Notes: generated by a model from the letters alone, not told the origin. 64,000 nt of DNA from Pseudomonadota bacterium (GCA_018817425.1 JAHITX010000111.1:1-64000); one strand, 5' to 3'. Positions 44,405 to 54,205 are shown, numbered from the stretch's first letter. Numbers and translations: made by a program.

Positions 44405-45727
44405 TTACTTAGACAATAGCAAAAGATTATCCAGGGTAAAATAATTTGACTTCATTTTTGATTCAGGCATATAAATAAAGGCCTCGGGACTATTAGCGCA
44501 ATTAGTTATCGTAGCATGCCGAGCTTTTTCATCTACATAGAGCTGATTATCTACATCTCCTGTAGTATTTTTACCAGTCGGTGACTCACTATAATGTACA
44601 AATTTAGCCATCCATGTCCGGAATTCGCCGGATTTTTCATACACCTCTTTATACCAGATAGTATAAGTCTCCTGATCAATATAATTTACGTGTAACCCCC
44701 AACTATAATATGGATCTTTTGGCATCTGTTCAACAATCCAAACTTTTCTGGGAATATAGGTTATAACTCCTGTTGCAGGTGCCCAGGCAGCACCCTTAAA
44801 TCCCGGAATTTCATAATTCAATTTGAAGCACCTGCCTGTGTAGGGATATTTTAGAGCAATCCTTCCATCCGGAAATTCCTCAACAGGAATCATATTCGGA
44901 CTAGTAAAAGGAACAAGTACTGTCTTTTCTCCAATATACTTCCAATTCATTGAACGGTCTTTGCCACTCCAGCCCTGGTTCATATCCATCCATGCATCAG
45001 AACCCATATATGGGTCTGACCTCGAGGTTGAGCCGGTTTGTCGAACCCTGCGAATTGCAGGAACAAAGGCATAAGAGCTGTCCTGCCTTGAGTCCATATA
45101 AATGTAGGACATCATATTAGTACCCTTGAGACACATCGGCTCCAAAGCTCTTATAAATGCATATCTCAGAACATGATCGGGATTCTTTTTTATTTCCTGC
45201 CCCGGCGGTCTGCCTGTCATATATAGACGATGATCTAAACCATCTGAATAACGTTCTAACCCTGATTCATTTATCCATAACATAGGCCTGCGCAACCTTG
45301 TGGCCATGAAACGGTATATCTGAAAATCAAAGTTCAATATAATTTTACTTCCTGCCTTGGGATCTTTAAGATCAATGCTTGGAAAAGGAAAACCATAAAT
45401 ATTATATAATGGAATTTCCCCAGTGCTTTTTTCGACTAAATCACCGTCAGGACTTATGTCAAATTTTCCGGCATTTTTCGCACTTGCATCAATAAAGCTG
45501 TTTGAGAGTTTATATTTAAAATTTATAGCTCCCGGCGTAACAACCATATCACCCCTTTCAACTGCGCGGTACATGGCCGGAATGAGGAGGTCTTTAAATT
45601 GACTACAGTTAGTCTTATCAATCACTTTCGGCAAATCCAGCGCCAAAGCAGCACCACAAAATAAAAACAGAACTAATAACGAACATAATGACATTTTAAA
45701 ATACTTGAATATCTTTTTATGCTTCAT
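44405..45727 (-). CDS. DUF1329 exported protein (copy 1)
   Basis: The 440-residue protein has a signal peptide (hydrophobic 13-30, ALA before LDLPK) and family blocks: SDPYMGSDAWMDMNQGWSGKD, WKYIGEKTVLVPFTSPN, YIPRKVWIVEQMPKDPYYSWGLHVNYIDQETYTIWYKEVYE. DUF1329 proteins are predicted periplasmic or outer-membrane-associated proteins related in fold to LolA/LolB-type lipid carriers. With DUF1302 they probably carry a lipid-like substrate across the envelope. The cysteine in FLFCGAALA could be a lipobox, but copy 2 lacks it. The paralogue at 54748 is clearly related along its whole length. Confidence 0.82.
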   Translation of the reverse strand: MKHKKIFKYFKMSLCSLLVLFLFCGAALALDLPKVIDKTNCSQFKDLLIPAMYRAVERGDMVVTPGAINFKYKLSNSFIDASAKNAGKFDISPDGDLVEKSTGEIPLYNIYGFPFPSIDLKDPKAGSKIILNFDFQIYRFMATRLRRPMLWINESGLERYSDGLDHRLYMTGRPPGQEIKKNPDHVLRYAFIRALEPMCLKGTNMMSYIYMDSRQDSSYAFVPAIRRVRQTGSTSRSDPYMGSDAWMDMNQGWSGKDRSMNWKYIGEKTVLVPFTSPNMIPVEEFPDGRIALKYPYTGRCFKLNYEIPGFKGAAWAPATGVITYIPRKVWIVEQMPKDPYYSWGLHVNYIDQETYTIWYKEVYEKSGEFRTWMAKFVHYSESPTGKNTTGDVDNQLYVDEKARHATITNCANSPEAFIYMPESKMKSNYFTLDNLLLLSK

Positions 45728-45906
45728 CTTTCTTTTCCTCCTTATTTTCCTATAGCTGCTGTGATTACTTTTCTCTATGTTAAGATCATATCAATCTTAA
45801 AACAGGGCATGCTCATGTCTTACAGTATTACTTCACAGCAACCGTAAGAACTTTTGATTGATTTAAGATCCGCTTGCTGTTGCGGTTCATGATCATATCC
45901 GGCCTC

Positions 45907-46959
45907 TTACAGGGACAATAGCCGCGTTAGTTTTTCAAAATGAGATCGGGTAATATCGATTTTTGCAAAGTTGGATATAAATCTTTGATGTTTTGCCAAA
46001 CGGGTGTAAACCACTGCCATGCGCCAGGTTGCAAATACTTCATGATAGAAAAAATTCTCTACTTTTCTATTTGTTATCCGCTCATAGTGGGCAAGAGTTT
46101 CTTTTACTCCCGGAAGCCCCTCAAGACGAGGAGATGGTTTGGTCTGTAGTCCTTCGCTTGTAGCCCAGTCCATATGGATGAACCAGCCCAGATCGGATTC
46201 CGGATCTCCAAGAAATGCCATTTCCCAGTCCAGTACTGCTACAACCTCATCACTTTGGTACATCAAGTTAGCCAGCCTGGCATCACCCCAACACAATGAA
46301 ACGTACCTGGGTTCATAAATGTTTTCTTTTAGCCAGTCCCTGGTACGCTCCAGTATAGGTGGAGGTGGCTCCTCATTCATCTCAAGCATTTTATCGTAAT
46401 ATGCTATTTCCTGATCAATGGGGTCTGCGCCACCTCCGGGAACCCCCAGAAAACCAAGATCCACCTCTTCCAAGTCGAGTGTATGGATCTTGGCCATTGT
46501 ATCTACGGCCTTCCACCATATTCTGGCCCTTTCCTCCAGTTTCGCCTCATAAAGGGGCCCTGCCACATGGTAGGGCGGATGGTCACCGGGAATCCATCCC
46601 TGAACCTGTGCCACGATGTAGAAAGGAATGCCGATTACAGATTCATCCTCCTCCAGCCATCGCGTCTTTGGAACAGGTACAGCCGTCTTCTCCAAATGCT
46701 TCATTAATATAAATTGTTCTTTCATATCGTACTTGGGAAACATCAAAAAACCCGTAGGGGCGCAGCGAAGAACTAAATTTTCCACCCGCATAACCTCGGC
46801 TTCCCACCAACTGAGTTCGAAAAAAAAAGTCTGATTGGAAAGTCCGGAAACCGGTTTTTTCAGAGGTGAAAGCGAAATTTGGCTCGCCTGGGGTATTTTG
46901 CTCTTAAACCAGTCCATTAGTCTTACCCGGATATCCTCTATGTCCATATCTTTTGACAT
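45907..46959 (-). CDS. ACAD10/APH-type phosphotransferase (copy 1)
   Basis: This 350-residue protein is in the aminoglycoside phosphotransferase superfamily, subgroup of the ACAD10/11 N-terminal kinase. It has SLCWGDARLANLMY (catalytic loop, about 215-228) and AVLDWEMAFLGDPESDLGWF (metal-binding DxD region). Such proteins phosphorylate hydroxyl groups of hydrophobic compounds or hydroxyacyl-CoAs; here the context suggests a hydroxylated lipid. It follows the CrtC-like gene by 11 bp and has a good AGGAG site. The paralogue at 59895 has a different base composition. Confidence 0.8.
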   Translation of the reverse strand: MSKDMDIEDIRVRLMDWFKSKIPQASQISLSPLKKPVSGLSNQTFFFELSWWEAEVMRVENLVLRCAPTGFLMFPKYDMKEQFILMKHLEKTAVPVPKTRWLEEDESVIGIPFYIVAQVQGWIPGDHPPYHVAGPLYEAKLEERARIWWKAVDTMAKIHTLDLEEVDLGFLGVPGGGADPIDQEIAYYDKMLEMNEEPPPPILERTRDWLKENIYEPRYVSLCWGDARLANLMYQSDEVVAVLDWEMAFLGDPESDLGWFIHMDWATSEGLQTKPSPRLEGLPGVKETLAHYERITNRKVENFFYHEVFATWRMAVVYTRLAKHQRFISNFAKIDITRSHFEKLTRLLSL

Positions 46960-46970
46960 GATATTCTCCT

Positions 46971-48062
46971 TTATGGCGCATAACGATGATGTTTTCCGTG
47001 AATACCAAACTGGATCATCCCGGTGCCGGTCTCATTGCCACAGCGGCATTCCACCATATAGGTGGGCCCCTCGGAAATGTTCTTCAATACTTCCGTATCC
47101 GTGATATCCAACTTTTCCCCTTCGATCCAGTCAGGTCCCATCCACCTTCCAAGGCGATATCCTTTGTAAGGCCAATAGCCGCCTGCATGTATGAAAATGA
47201 CCGTTACGACACGAAAGGAAATATCAATCTTTGAGCCGTCGCCTGCCGTATATACAACCCGCCCGGCTCTCATTCGTTTAGTACCCGGCACCAACTCGAT
47301 TTCTATTGTTTCTCCGATCAGTTTCAGCTCCGGCTTGGCGTCATTGTATGCATAGCAGAGACCGCCACTGAAATCCAATTGCTTACCGTGGTAGTCTTCC
47401 CGGTGTGTTGAAAGGATAGACCACTTGTCGAATTGAAGAATATTCCAATCGAATGTGATGCCCGGTAACGGTTCGGGAGGCTGTAAACCCTGCTCTTCTG
47501 CATGGAGGTTAGCGTGCCATCGCAGACCCCAGGAATGGTCCCTGTGTGCAACCCAGGTATCAGGTTTGATGTCATAGGTTTTACCCTCTACTTTTACCCA
47601 GCCTTTGGCACGTCCCGTCTGCCCGTAACGGTACATGTTTTCCTGCATCCGGCCACGGCTGCGGGCAAATTGGGGCTTTTCCTCGTGAGGAGGCATACAG
47701 GCCTCGAATTCCACTTCCCAACTTATGCCGTACTCATTTTCCGCCAATAGCCACTTAACTGTTTTCATTCCCTCAATTACTTCGTAGGTAAGGGGGCCAA
47801 CCTTTACTTCATCATTACGGGGCCGCATTTCACGCGATGCCCTGATGTTATATTGTGTCTTACCGTCTATAGTCAGCAAGCCGGAACTATCCATTACATT
47901 GCGATTGGTCGAAACTCCGAATACGGTACTCAAATAAATCCTGCCGGAAATATCATATGCGCAACACCAGATATTTTCCCGCCAGTTATCGCCACTGTCC
48001 ACCACATGGTCGAAGGTGGAGGGGATCTGATGACAAAGAAATTCATCGTATTTGGTAAGCAT
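46971..48062 (-). CDS. CrtC/AttH-like protein, DUF7065-type
   Basis: The 363-residue protein has the motif WVAHRDHSWGLRWHANLH (about 171-188) and YRLGRWMGPDWIEG. It resembles a group of two-domain lipocalin-like proteins related to hydroxyneurosporene synthase (CrtC), some now called DUF7064/DUF7065. No signal peptide is seen. In other bacteria they occur beside phosphotransferases of the ACAD10 type, as here. A role in hydration or binding of an isoprenoid-like compound is possible but not proven. There is no paralogue of it in the second cluster within the window. Confidence 0.6.
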   Translation of the reverse strand: MLTKYDEFLCHQIPSTFDHVVDSGDNWRENIWCCAYDISGRIYLSTVFGVSTNRNVMDSSGLLTIDGKTQYNIRASREMRPRNDEVKVGPLTYEVIEGMKTVKWLLAENEYGISWEVEFEACMPPHEEKPQFARSRGRMQENMYRYGQTGRAKGWVKVEGKTYDIKPDTWVAHRDHSWGLRWHANLHAEEQGLQPPEPLPGITFDWNILQFDKWSILSTHREDYHGKQLDFSGGLCYAYNDAKPELKLIGETIEIELVPGTKRMRAGRVVYTAGDGSKIDISFRVVTVIFIHAGGYWPYKGYRLGRWMGPDWIEGEKLDITDTEVLKNISEGPTYMVECRCGNETGTGMIQFGIHGKHHRYAP

Positions 48063-48086
48063 GAATAACCTCCTTTTTAACCAGTA

Positions 48087-49079
48087 TTATAACCCCACTT
48101 CATGGGATTCCATTGAGTCCGCTACAATCCTTTTGCCATCTATTTCAAAATCGGAGTGACATTCGGATATAAACCGGGCATAATGTCTTAGCCCTCTCCA
48201 TTTCTCCGGATCAATTTTAAAGCTGCCAAAAGCGTCAATAGGCACGTTTTTTACTATGTGCTTCACGCTATAGGTTGCCGTCCCCTGAATCCTGGGTTCA
48301 TCAATACTGAGAACAATCTTTTTAGGCAGGCTGGCGCCTGACTCCGTCAATTCAAGGTCGATTAATTCCACATACATGCCGGCACGATTTGAATATTCAA
48401 ACAGCTTATCCCCGCTTAAAGACCAAAGCCACTTGCATCTTTGAAAACCAAAGGTAGGGTTGAGTACCGCATCCCACCAAACAAATGTGTGCTGGGGAAG
48501 ATATACCTTTCCCCAGGACCAGCAATGGTGCTGAAACTCACCGGGAGGAGCGTATTTCCATTCATGATCTCCATAGCCCTCTCCCTCTACCGGGATTTCT
48601 TTACCATCTATGATCAGTTTGCCGGTAACACGGCATCGGGGGCGAACGGCATATCCAAAATATAATGGTGTTGGCGGGCCTTGCTCTCTTCCCTGATAAA
48701 CCCCGTCGGGTGGTTCAAAAATAGGTTGCGTCAGGCATTCATAGACAAAATCTGCGCCCATGTTTTCATGACGAAAATGCATCTCGTATTTAGGGAATTT
48801 ACCGAATACATAATTGTCCCCCATCTTGACATCACAGTATTCCGTTTTTGCGGTAATAGTATCCGTGTCAAAAAAAGTTACTACATTTGTCAATTTTCCA
48901 TCCGGTTCACAGACATCAAGCCAAATACTGGACTTGGCGGGAGCAGTATGAAACATAAGCTGCATGGAATATCCGTTAGTAAAAATACCATCATGAAACC
49001 ACAACTGCATTACCCCCGGCTGAGGGCGAAAACCATGGTGTTTTTCATCAGGCCAATATAATTTTGGGTTTTTCTCCAT
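48087..49079 (-). CDS. CrtC/AttH-like protein (copy 1)
   Basis: This 330-residue protein belongs to the carotenoid 1,2-hydratase/AttH lipocalin-like superfamily. It shows GVMQLWFHDGIFTNGYSMQL, RPRCRVTGKLIIDGKEIPVEGEGYGDHEW and WGKVYLP..FVWWDAV. CrtC adds water to a terminal double bond of carotenoids; AttH-type relatives are less known. It is the first gene behind a sigma-54 promoter and is followed by the DUF7065-type, phosphotransferase, DUF1329 and DUF1302 genes on the same strand. The copy at 58852 differs at about 27 of 330 residues by eye. Confidence 0.7.
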   Translation of the reverse strand: MEKNPKLYWPDEKHHGFRPQPGVMQLWFHDGIFTNGYSMQLMFHTAPAKSSIWLDVCEPDGKLTNVVTFFDTDTITAKTEYCDVKMGDNYVFGKFPKYEMHFRHENMGADFVYECLTQPIFEPPDGVYQGREQGPPTPLYFGYAVRPRCRVTGKLIIDGKEIPVEGEGYGDHEWKYAPPGEFQHHCWSWGKVYLPQHTFVWWDAVLNPTFGFQRCKWLWSLSGDKLFEYSNRAGMYVELIDLELTESGASLPKKIVLSIDEPRIQGTATYSVKHIVKNVPIDAFGSFKIDPEKWRGLRHYARFISECHSDFEIDGKRIVADSMESHEVGL

Positions 49080-49174
49080 AGTCTGATTCTCCTTTTTGCG
49101 TTAATTCCACTTTCCCCCTGATTGGAAAAGAAGCATCAATGTTTAATTTCAATTTATCTTAGTTTTTTACTTTA

Positions 49175-49189
49175 GCTTAAATCGTGCCA
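49175..49189 (-). promoter_or_regulatory. Sigma-54 promoter of lipid-type cluster 1
   Basis: The minus strand reads TGGCACGATTTAAGC. The -24 box is exact and the -12 GC is correctly spaced. It lies about 96 bp upstream of the first gene of the cluster. Confidence 0.72.
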
Positions 49190-49251
49190 CAATTTTTATC
49201 TTTATAATTACAGAGAGTTAAACGAAGCCGCCAGCATTACCTATGGAATAT

Positions 49252-49267
49252 AACAGTTATATCTGTT
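49252..49267. promoter_or_regulatory. Enhancer-type dyad between cluster 1 and activator 2
   Basis: AACAG-N6-CTGTT followed by GCATTT lies 63 bp upstream of the -24 box. It resembles the dyad at 40809-40831 in sequence (right half GTTGCATTT) and position. Confidence 0.5.
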
Positions 49268-49336
49268 GCATTTTATGGGTACTATACTAAACTGTGTAAT
49301 ATAATAGTTTTTATCCATCAATAATGGGAGACCCCC

Positions 49337-50890
49337 ATGAAAATAAATGAAAACCATTTTTTCCGGGAAGCCACGCTACGGATTTGCAGCAGTCTGGAAA
49401 TCGAAAAATCACTGTGGGATTGTTTTATGTTTATACGCGACTATATCCCTGCGGATATCATGCTTATCGCTGTTTATGATCCTGTGCACGAGATTGCAGA
49501 AATCATTGCAAAAGCGGATTCAAGTGGAGGAGAACTTACCTCCATCAAAAGTGTCACAACGGCAGAAACAAAAAAACTAATCGAAGAAATGAAAATAAAT
49601 CCAATGATGAGGCCTAAGGTATTGGTGGTCGATCGAATAGTTGAACATCCACTAATGGGATATATATCAGATATTATAGGCTATCATGATGCATCATTTA
49701 TGGCGATCGGACCAAAGCTTGAATGGGATTTTATCGCCGGCATTTTTATCGGTAATAATGACGGTAAAAAGTATTCCGAGAAACATATACGACTTTTTTC
49801 GCTTTTGAATGAACCCTTTGCTATGGCCCTTTCCAATTATCTGCGTTACCGGGAGGTTTTGCGACTCAAGGAAATCCTGACGGATGACAACCGGTATTTG
49901 CAGGAAGAGCTGCGGCAGCAAACGGGAGAAGAGATCGTTGGCGCACATTTTGGCCTCAAGCAGGTCATGGAAATGGTCAATCAGGTTGCTCCTCTGGCAA
50001 GCCCTGTTCTTTTGCTGGGGGAAACGGGAACCGGGAAAGAAGTAATAGCTACAGCCATCCATAATCTGTCGCTACGCAGAAATGGTCCCTTTATTAAGAT
50101 AAATTGTGGCGCTATCCCGGAATCCCTTATGGACAGTGAGCTTTTCGGACATGAGAAGGGAGCCTTTACAGGAGCTTTTATTCAGAAACGTGGCCGCTTC
50201 GAGCGGGCCCAGGGCGGAACTATCTTTCTTGATGAGATCGGTGAGTTAACGGCAGGGGCACAGATCAAGCTCTTGCGGGTGATCCAGGAGAAGGAAATTG
50301 AACGGGTTGGGGGAACAGAGACCATAAAGGTTGACATTCGCGTTATCGCAGCCACACACCGCAATCTGGAGACCATGCTGGCGGAAGGTAAGTTCCGCGA
50401 GGATCTTTATTTCCGCCTCAAGGTTTTTCCCATTGTGATTCCTCCGCTTCGTGACCGGCGAGCCGATATTCCGGCACTGGTTCAATATTTCATGATGAAG
50501 AAGAACCGGGAAATGGGTTTTGTAGAAGTTCCTACCCTCGCTCCGGGAGCTATTGACAAACTGATGAATTATAACTGGCCCGGCAATGTCAGGGAAGTAC
50601 AAAATGCTGTAGAGCGCTCTCTTATCCTCAACAGAAAGCAACCGCTTACCTTTGACAATATAGGACACAGTACACAGCGAACAAATACCATGATACCAGT
50701 ACCTGAGATGGAAAGTACTTTCAGTCTTGAAATAGTAAACTCACAAGCAATTATAAAGACATTAAAGATAACTGGTGGCCGTATAGAGGGCGAAAAAGGC
50801 GCTGCAAAGCTTCTGCAAATAAATCCTTCAACACTTCGTGCAAAAATGCGCAAACTTGGCATCCCCTTCGGCAGGAAAGTGACTGAGTGA
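49337..50890 (+). CDS. Sigma-54-dependent transcriptional activator, Fis family (paralogue 2)
   Basis: The 517-residue protein has the same domain order as paralogue 1: GAF-like input (about 10-170), AAA+ domain with GETGTGKEVIA, the loop GAFTGA in its standard form, DEIGEL, and a Fis-type C-terminus. The two differ mainly in the input domain and the last 60 residues. It faces away from a sigma-54 promoter that begins the CrtC/DUF1329/DUF1302 cluster, so it is the likely activator of that cluster. The ATG is preceded by the same AATAATGGGAGAC context as its paralogue. Confidence 0.92.
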   Translation: MKINENHFFREATLRICSSLEIEKSLWDCFMFIRDYIPADIMLIAVYDPVHEIAEIIAKADSSGGELTSIKSVTTAETKKLIEEMKINPMMRPKVLVVDRIVEHPLMGYISDIIGYHDASFMAIGPKLEWDFIAGIFIGNNDGKKYSEKHIRLFSLLNEPFAMALSNYLRYREVLRLKEILTDDNRYLQEELRQQTGEEIVGAHFGLKQVMEMVNQVAPLASPVLLLGETGTGKEVIATAIHNLSLRRNGPFIKINCGAIPESLMDSELFGHEKGAFTGAFIQKRGRFERAQGGTIFLDEIGELTAGAQIKLLRVIQEKEIERVGGTETIKVDIRVIAATHRNLETMLAEGKFREDLYFRLKVFPIVIPPLRDRRADIPALVQYFMMKKNREMGFVEVPTLAPGAIDKLMNYNWPGNVREVQNAVERSLILNRKQPLTFDNIGHSTQRTNTMIPVPEMESTFSLEIVNSQAIIKTLKITGGRIEGEKGAAKLLQINPSTLRAKMRKLGIPFGRKVTE

Positions 50891-51087
50891 AGAGAAACAA
50901 ACGAAAAATTACCTGCTTTGTATTATTTAATAAATGGTTAGACATATTCTACCCAACATAATTTTCAATCAAACTGTGATATATAAAAATATCTTAAATT
51001 GAGAAACAGCAAAGAAGTTGTCGATGTAACAATTTTTTCCCGGAAAAAACTGCAATTCACCTACCACTGTTCAGTAGGATGCTGTTG

Positions 51088-51297
51088 TTAGAATTGAGGA
51101 ATACGGATGGAAAGAAAGTAATGACCCGCATAAGCCGCGCCAACAAAGTTGCAGGAAAATCGCCGGGCTTTCACCACATCTGCAATAGCGAGAATTTGCA
51201 CCTCAAGGAGAACGTCATCACCCGTCAATTTCCTTGGGTAACCGGATCCATCCATCCGTTCATGGTGCTGGCAGACAATCTCTCCCCTTATTTCGCA
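51088..51297 (-). pseudogene. Remnant of an HD-GYP domain
   Basis: On the minus strand, just after the histidine kinase stop and in another frame, the sequence reads EIVCQHHERMDGSGYP and then LLEVQILAIADVVKA. This is the HHExxDGxGYP block of HD-GYP cyclic-di-GMP phosphodiesterases. The frame then degenerates, with a shifted SFHPY block that matches the next conserved part (SHRPYR), and ends in a stop. The rest of the domain is lost. Confidence 0.7.
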
Positions 51298-53585
51298 TCA
51301 AGCACCTGCCGCACCGCATTCGCTAATTCTCTTTTAAGAATGGGCTTTGTGAGATATTTTCGGATTCCCAACTCGTAAGCTTTTTTTTCTGAAATCAATT
51401 CATTAAAACCAGTACACAGAATTATTGACATATTAGGCCTAATATTCAGCACCTCTTTTGCAAAGTGATCTCCGGTCATTTTCGGCATTGTCATATCGGT
51501 GATAATCAAATCAAAGTCATCCGGTCGCGAGCGAAATACCTTAAGGGCGACTTCACAGTCGGTGAAGGTAAAAACCTTGTAGCCCAAACTTCGTAGCATT
51601 TCCTCCTCCATTCGAACTATTATTTCTTCGTCATCTAATATAAGAATCAGCTCTGATCCTCCAATTAACGGTTTGGAAGGAGTTTCTGGTTTTATTGGAA
51701 ATGGCTCAACTTCAATAACAGGAAAATATACCCGAAAAACAGAGCCTTTTCCTAGTTCACTATAAACCGTGATAGCGCCTTTGTAGTTATTGACAATACT
51801 ATGAACAACAGCCAAACCCAGGCCTGTTCCTCCGCTCTTATCTTTAGTCGTGAAATAAGGCTCAAATATTTTATCAATTACTTCCCTGGGGATGCCTGGC
51901 CCGGAGTCACTAACCTCAAGCATTACATATGGTCCTGGCATCAGTTCAAACTTATTTACCAAATCTTGAGGTCCAAGTTCCACTCCGGCAAGCGAAAACC
52001 CCAATATTCCTCCGGTCTTTAACATGGTTTGGTAGGCATTCGTGCACAGGTTCATCAATATCTGATGGATATGGATCGGATCAGCCATAATGGCATCACA
52101 ATTCTGATCAATGTTTTCTCTTATTTCAATATTAGATGGGATTGAGGAGCGCAAGAGTTTAAGCGTCTCCTTAAGTGCAAATTGGATTTTCAGCGGTTTG
52201 GGTTCTCCCTCAGGTCGACGGCTGAATGTTAAAATTTGTTTAACCAGTTCCTTGGCCCGTTCTGCAGCAATAAGAACCTGTTGCAGATCAGCAATGATTG
52301 GGCTGTCTGGAGATTCACTCCCAATCGCCATCTCCGCATAACCCAGAATAGGAGTAAGGATGTTGTTGAAGTCGTGAGCTATTCCACCGGCCAGGGTACC
52401 GATGGCCTCCATTTTCTGGGTCTGTTGGAGCTGATGTTCCAGTTTTTTAAGGTCGGTGATATCTCTGGCAACATGAATCAACGAAACCAGCACGCCATTT
52501 TCGCCTAGAATAGGTGCGATCGAGACAAGAAATGTTTTCCCAAGGAATTTATGGATAATAATATTGGAATGGACTTTGAGTCCCTGAAGGGTGTCATGAA
52601 CCGGACAATCGGGGCAAGGTGCATCTAACTCATTAAAGATTTCATAGCAATGACGGCCTATAAGCCCTCCCGGCTCTGCGGAAAAAAAATGGGTGCAGGC
52701 ATCATTAGCCCTGGTGATGCGCATATCCTTGTCCATGATCATGATTAGGTCTGGAACAGCGTTAAAGGTTATTTGCCATTCTTTTAAACTTTTTTGCAAT
52801 AACTCCTTATCATGTATACGTGCGGATATGTCACGCACATTAGCTTGAATGGCTGATGATTTGTCAGTGAAGGTTATTTCAGCGGGAAAAGGTTTTGATG
52901 TTTTTAGGTTTATCAACACATTATCAAAAGTATAAAAACCTTTGACGCTAAGGTTTTTCAGCAATTTTTGTAAATCACAGTTCTTCTCGACGATACCCAC
53001 ATTCTGTATCTTTTTCTGAAGAAGCTCGTCTTTATTTATACCCAACAACTCAGTAAGCGCCCGATTAACATCGATTATGGTTCCGGTTTCTTTATTGACG
53101 AGCAATAATCCGTCGTTAGAGGTTTCAAACATTCGCCGAAAGCGTTCCTCAGACTCGCGGAGTTTTTGCTCTTGTAGCTTCCGTCTCGTATAGTCTTCAA
53201 TGGAAAGTAAAATGACCTGTTTGTCTAAAGTTGAAAGAGTTGTGCATCGTGAGTTTACTCGCAACATTTTATGTCCCAAGCGGGGGAATGTATGGTCAAT
53301 TTCATAGTCATCCACTCCCTTATCTTTTTTCGAGAAGCAATTGTCAATCAAATGCCTAAGAGCGGGAATATCCCATTCATTATCCAAAGCCGAGTAGAGA
53401 TGATGCTGCAAAATTTGGTCTGGGGTAATATTGAAGGTGTCGTAGAATCTCTGGTTCGCAGAAATTACCTTGAGGTCGGAGTCCATAATAAGAAATGGCT
53501 TGCGAACTGTTTCAAGAATGTCCGCAATTTCGTCCAGGTAGCTTTCAAATGTCTTATTAGAGTTAGCATCGTTACCAATTTCCAT
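51288..53585 (-). CDS. Hybrid sensor histidine kinase with PAS domains
   Basis: This 765-residue cytoplasmic protein has three PAS-type domains (about 25-135, 150-265, 275-385), a HisKA domain with GGIAHDFNNILTPILGYAEM (His near 400), an HATPase domain (DSGPGIPREVIDKIFEPYFTTKDKSGGTGLGLAVV) and a C-terminal receiver (LILDDEE, DLIITDMTMPKMTGD, LTKP). The third PAS domain contains CPDCPVHD. No membrane segment is visible, so the signal is intracellular. GAGGA 6 bp upstream supports the ATG at 53585. Its DNA-binding partner is not adjacent; it may belong with the lipid-type clusters on both sides. Confidence 0.88.
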   Translation of the reverse strand: MEIGNDANSNKTFESYLDEIADILETVRKPFLIMDSDLKVISANQRFYDTFNITPDQILQHHLYSALDNEWDIPALRHLIDNCFSKKDKGVDDYEIDHTFPRLGHKMLRVNSRCTTLSTLDKQVILLSIEDYTRRKLQEQKLRESEERFRRMFETSNDGLLLVNKETGTIIDVNRALTELLGINKDELLQKKIQNVGIVEKNCDLQKLLKNLSVKGFYTFDNVLINLKTSKPFPAEITFTDKSSAIQANVRDISARIHDKELLQKSLKEWQITFNAVPDLIMIMDKDMRITRANDACTHFFSAEPGGLIGRHCYEIFNELDAPCPDCPVHDTLQGLKVHSNIIIHKFLGKTFLVSIAPILGENGVLVSLIHVARDITDLKKLEHQLQQTQKMEAIGTLAGGIAHDFNNILTPILGYAEMAIGSESPDSPIIADLQQVLIAAERAKELVKQILTFSRRPEGEPKPLKIQFALKETLKLLRSSIPSNIEIRENIDQNCDAIMADPIHIHQILMNLCTNAYQTMLKTGGILGFSLAGVELGPQDLVNKFELMPGPYVMLEVSDSGPGIPREVIDKIFEPYFTTKDKSGGTGLGLAVVHSIVNNYKGAITVYSELGKGSVFRVYFPVIEVEPFPIKPETPSKPLIGGSELILILDDEEIIVRMEEEMLRSLGYKVFTFTDCEVALKVFRSRPDDFDLIITDMTMPKMTGDHFAKEVLNIRPNMSIILCTGFNELISEKKAYELGIRKYLTKPILKRELANAVRQVLDAK

Positions 53586-53944
53586 GATAATCCTCATGAT
53601 ATTTGGCTGAAGTTTTGATTCGTTATCGGTTGAACAACTATTCTATAGAAAAAAACTACCTTTTATGCAAACCTTAGGGTTATGTGGAAAAAGCATGGTC
53701 TATGCCAGTTCTGCTTTTTACTTTACCCTTTGCTGACAATAATGTTTTAAATGACCCGATTATAGTATTAAGATAATAATATATTGAATAGTATCCTGTC
53801 AATATCGGGAAATTCTGGTGCTGTGAATAGCTCTAACTGTATTACAGAAAATACAAAGCCATCTGCTATTTCTCCCATAAACTTTAAAACTAAGTTGTCT
53901 ATTATCTTGAAATTAATAAAAAATCAATTTGTTATAGTATATAT

Positions 53945-54205
53945 CAGCAATTCTCGGTGAATGTAATTTTTGGTCATCAGATTTAGGAATATAGAAAAGT
54001 TTGCTGAAAGATTGTGATAGAGACAGAAAAATTATTAGCAAAAGTCATGAAATTTAACAATACAAATAAGGGGCGGATAAATTTGGGCTGTTTTTGGCAA
54101 TATGCAATTATTCCAAATAAACTGATTGCTTTTACGAAAAATAATCTCAGGTTTTGTTTTGAACGATAAATTTTAGGCAGTTTATTATTTCACCGAGAAT
54201 TGCTG
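53945..54205. mobile_element. Inverted-repeat element B
   Basis: Perfect 17-bp inverted repeats CAGCAATTCTCGGTGAA (53945-53961) and its complement (54189-54205) bound 261 bp of A+T-rich, non-coding DNA. This looks like a non-autonomous element or the emptied shell of an insertion sequence. No clear target duplication was seen. Confidence 0.6.

Noticed and set aside
51079-51378. 99-codon plus-strand frame
   Set aside because: It is the complement of the HD-GYP remnant and the kinase end.
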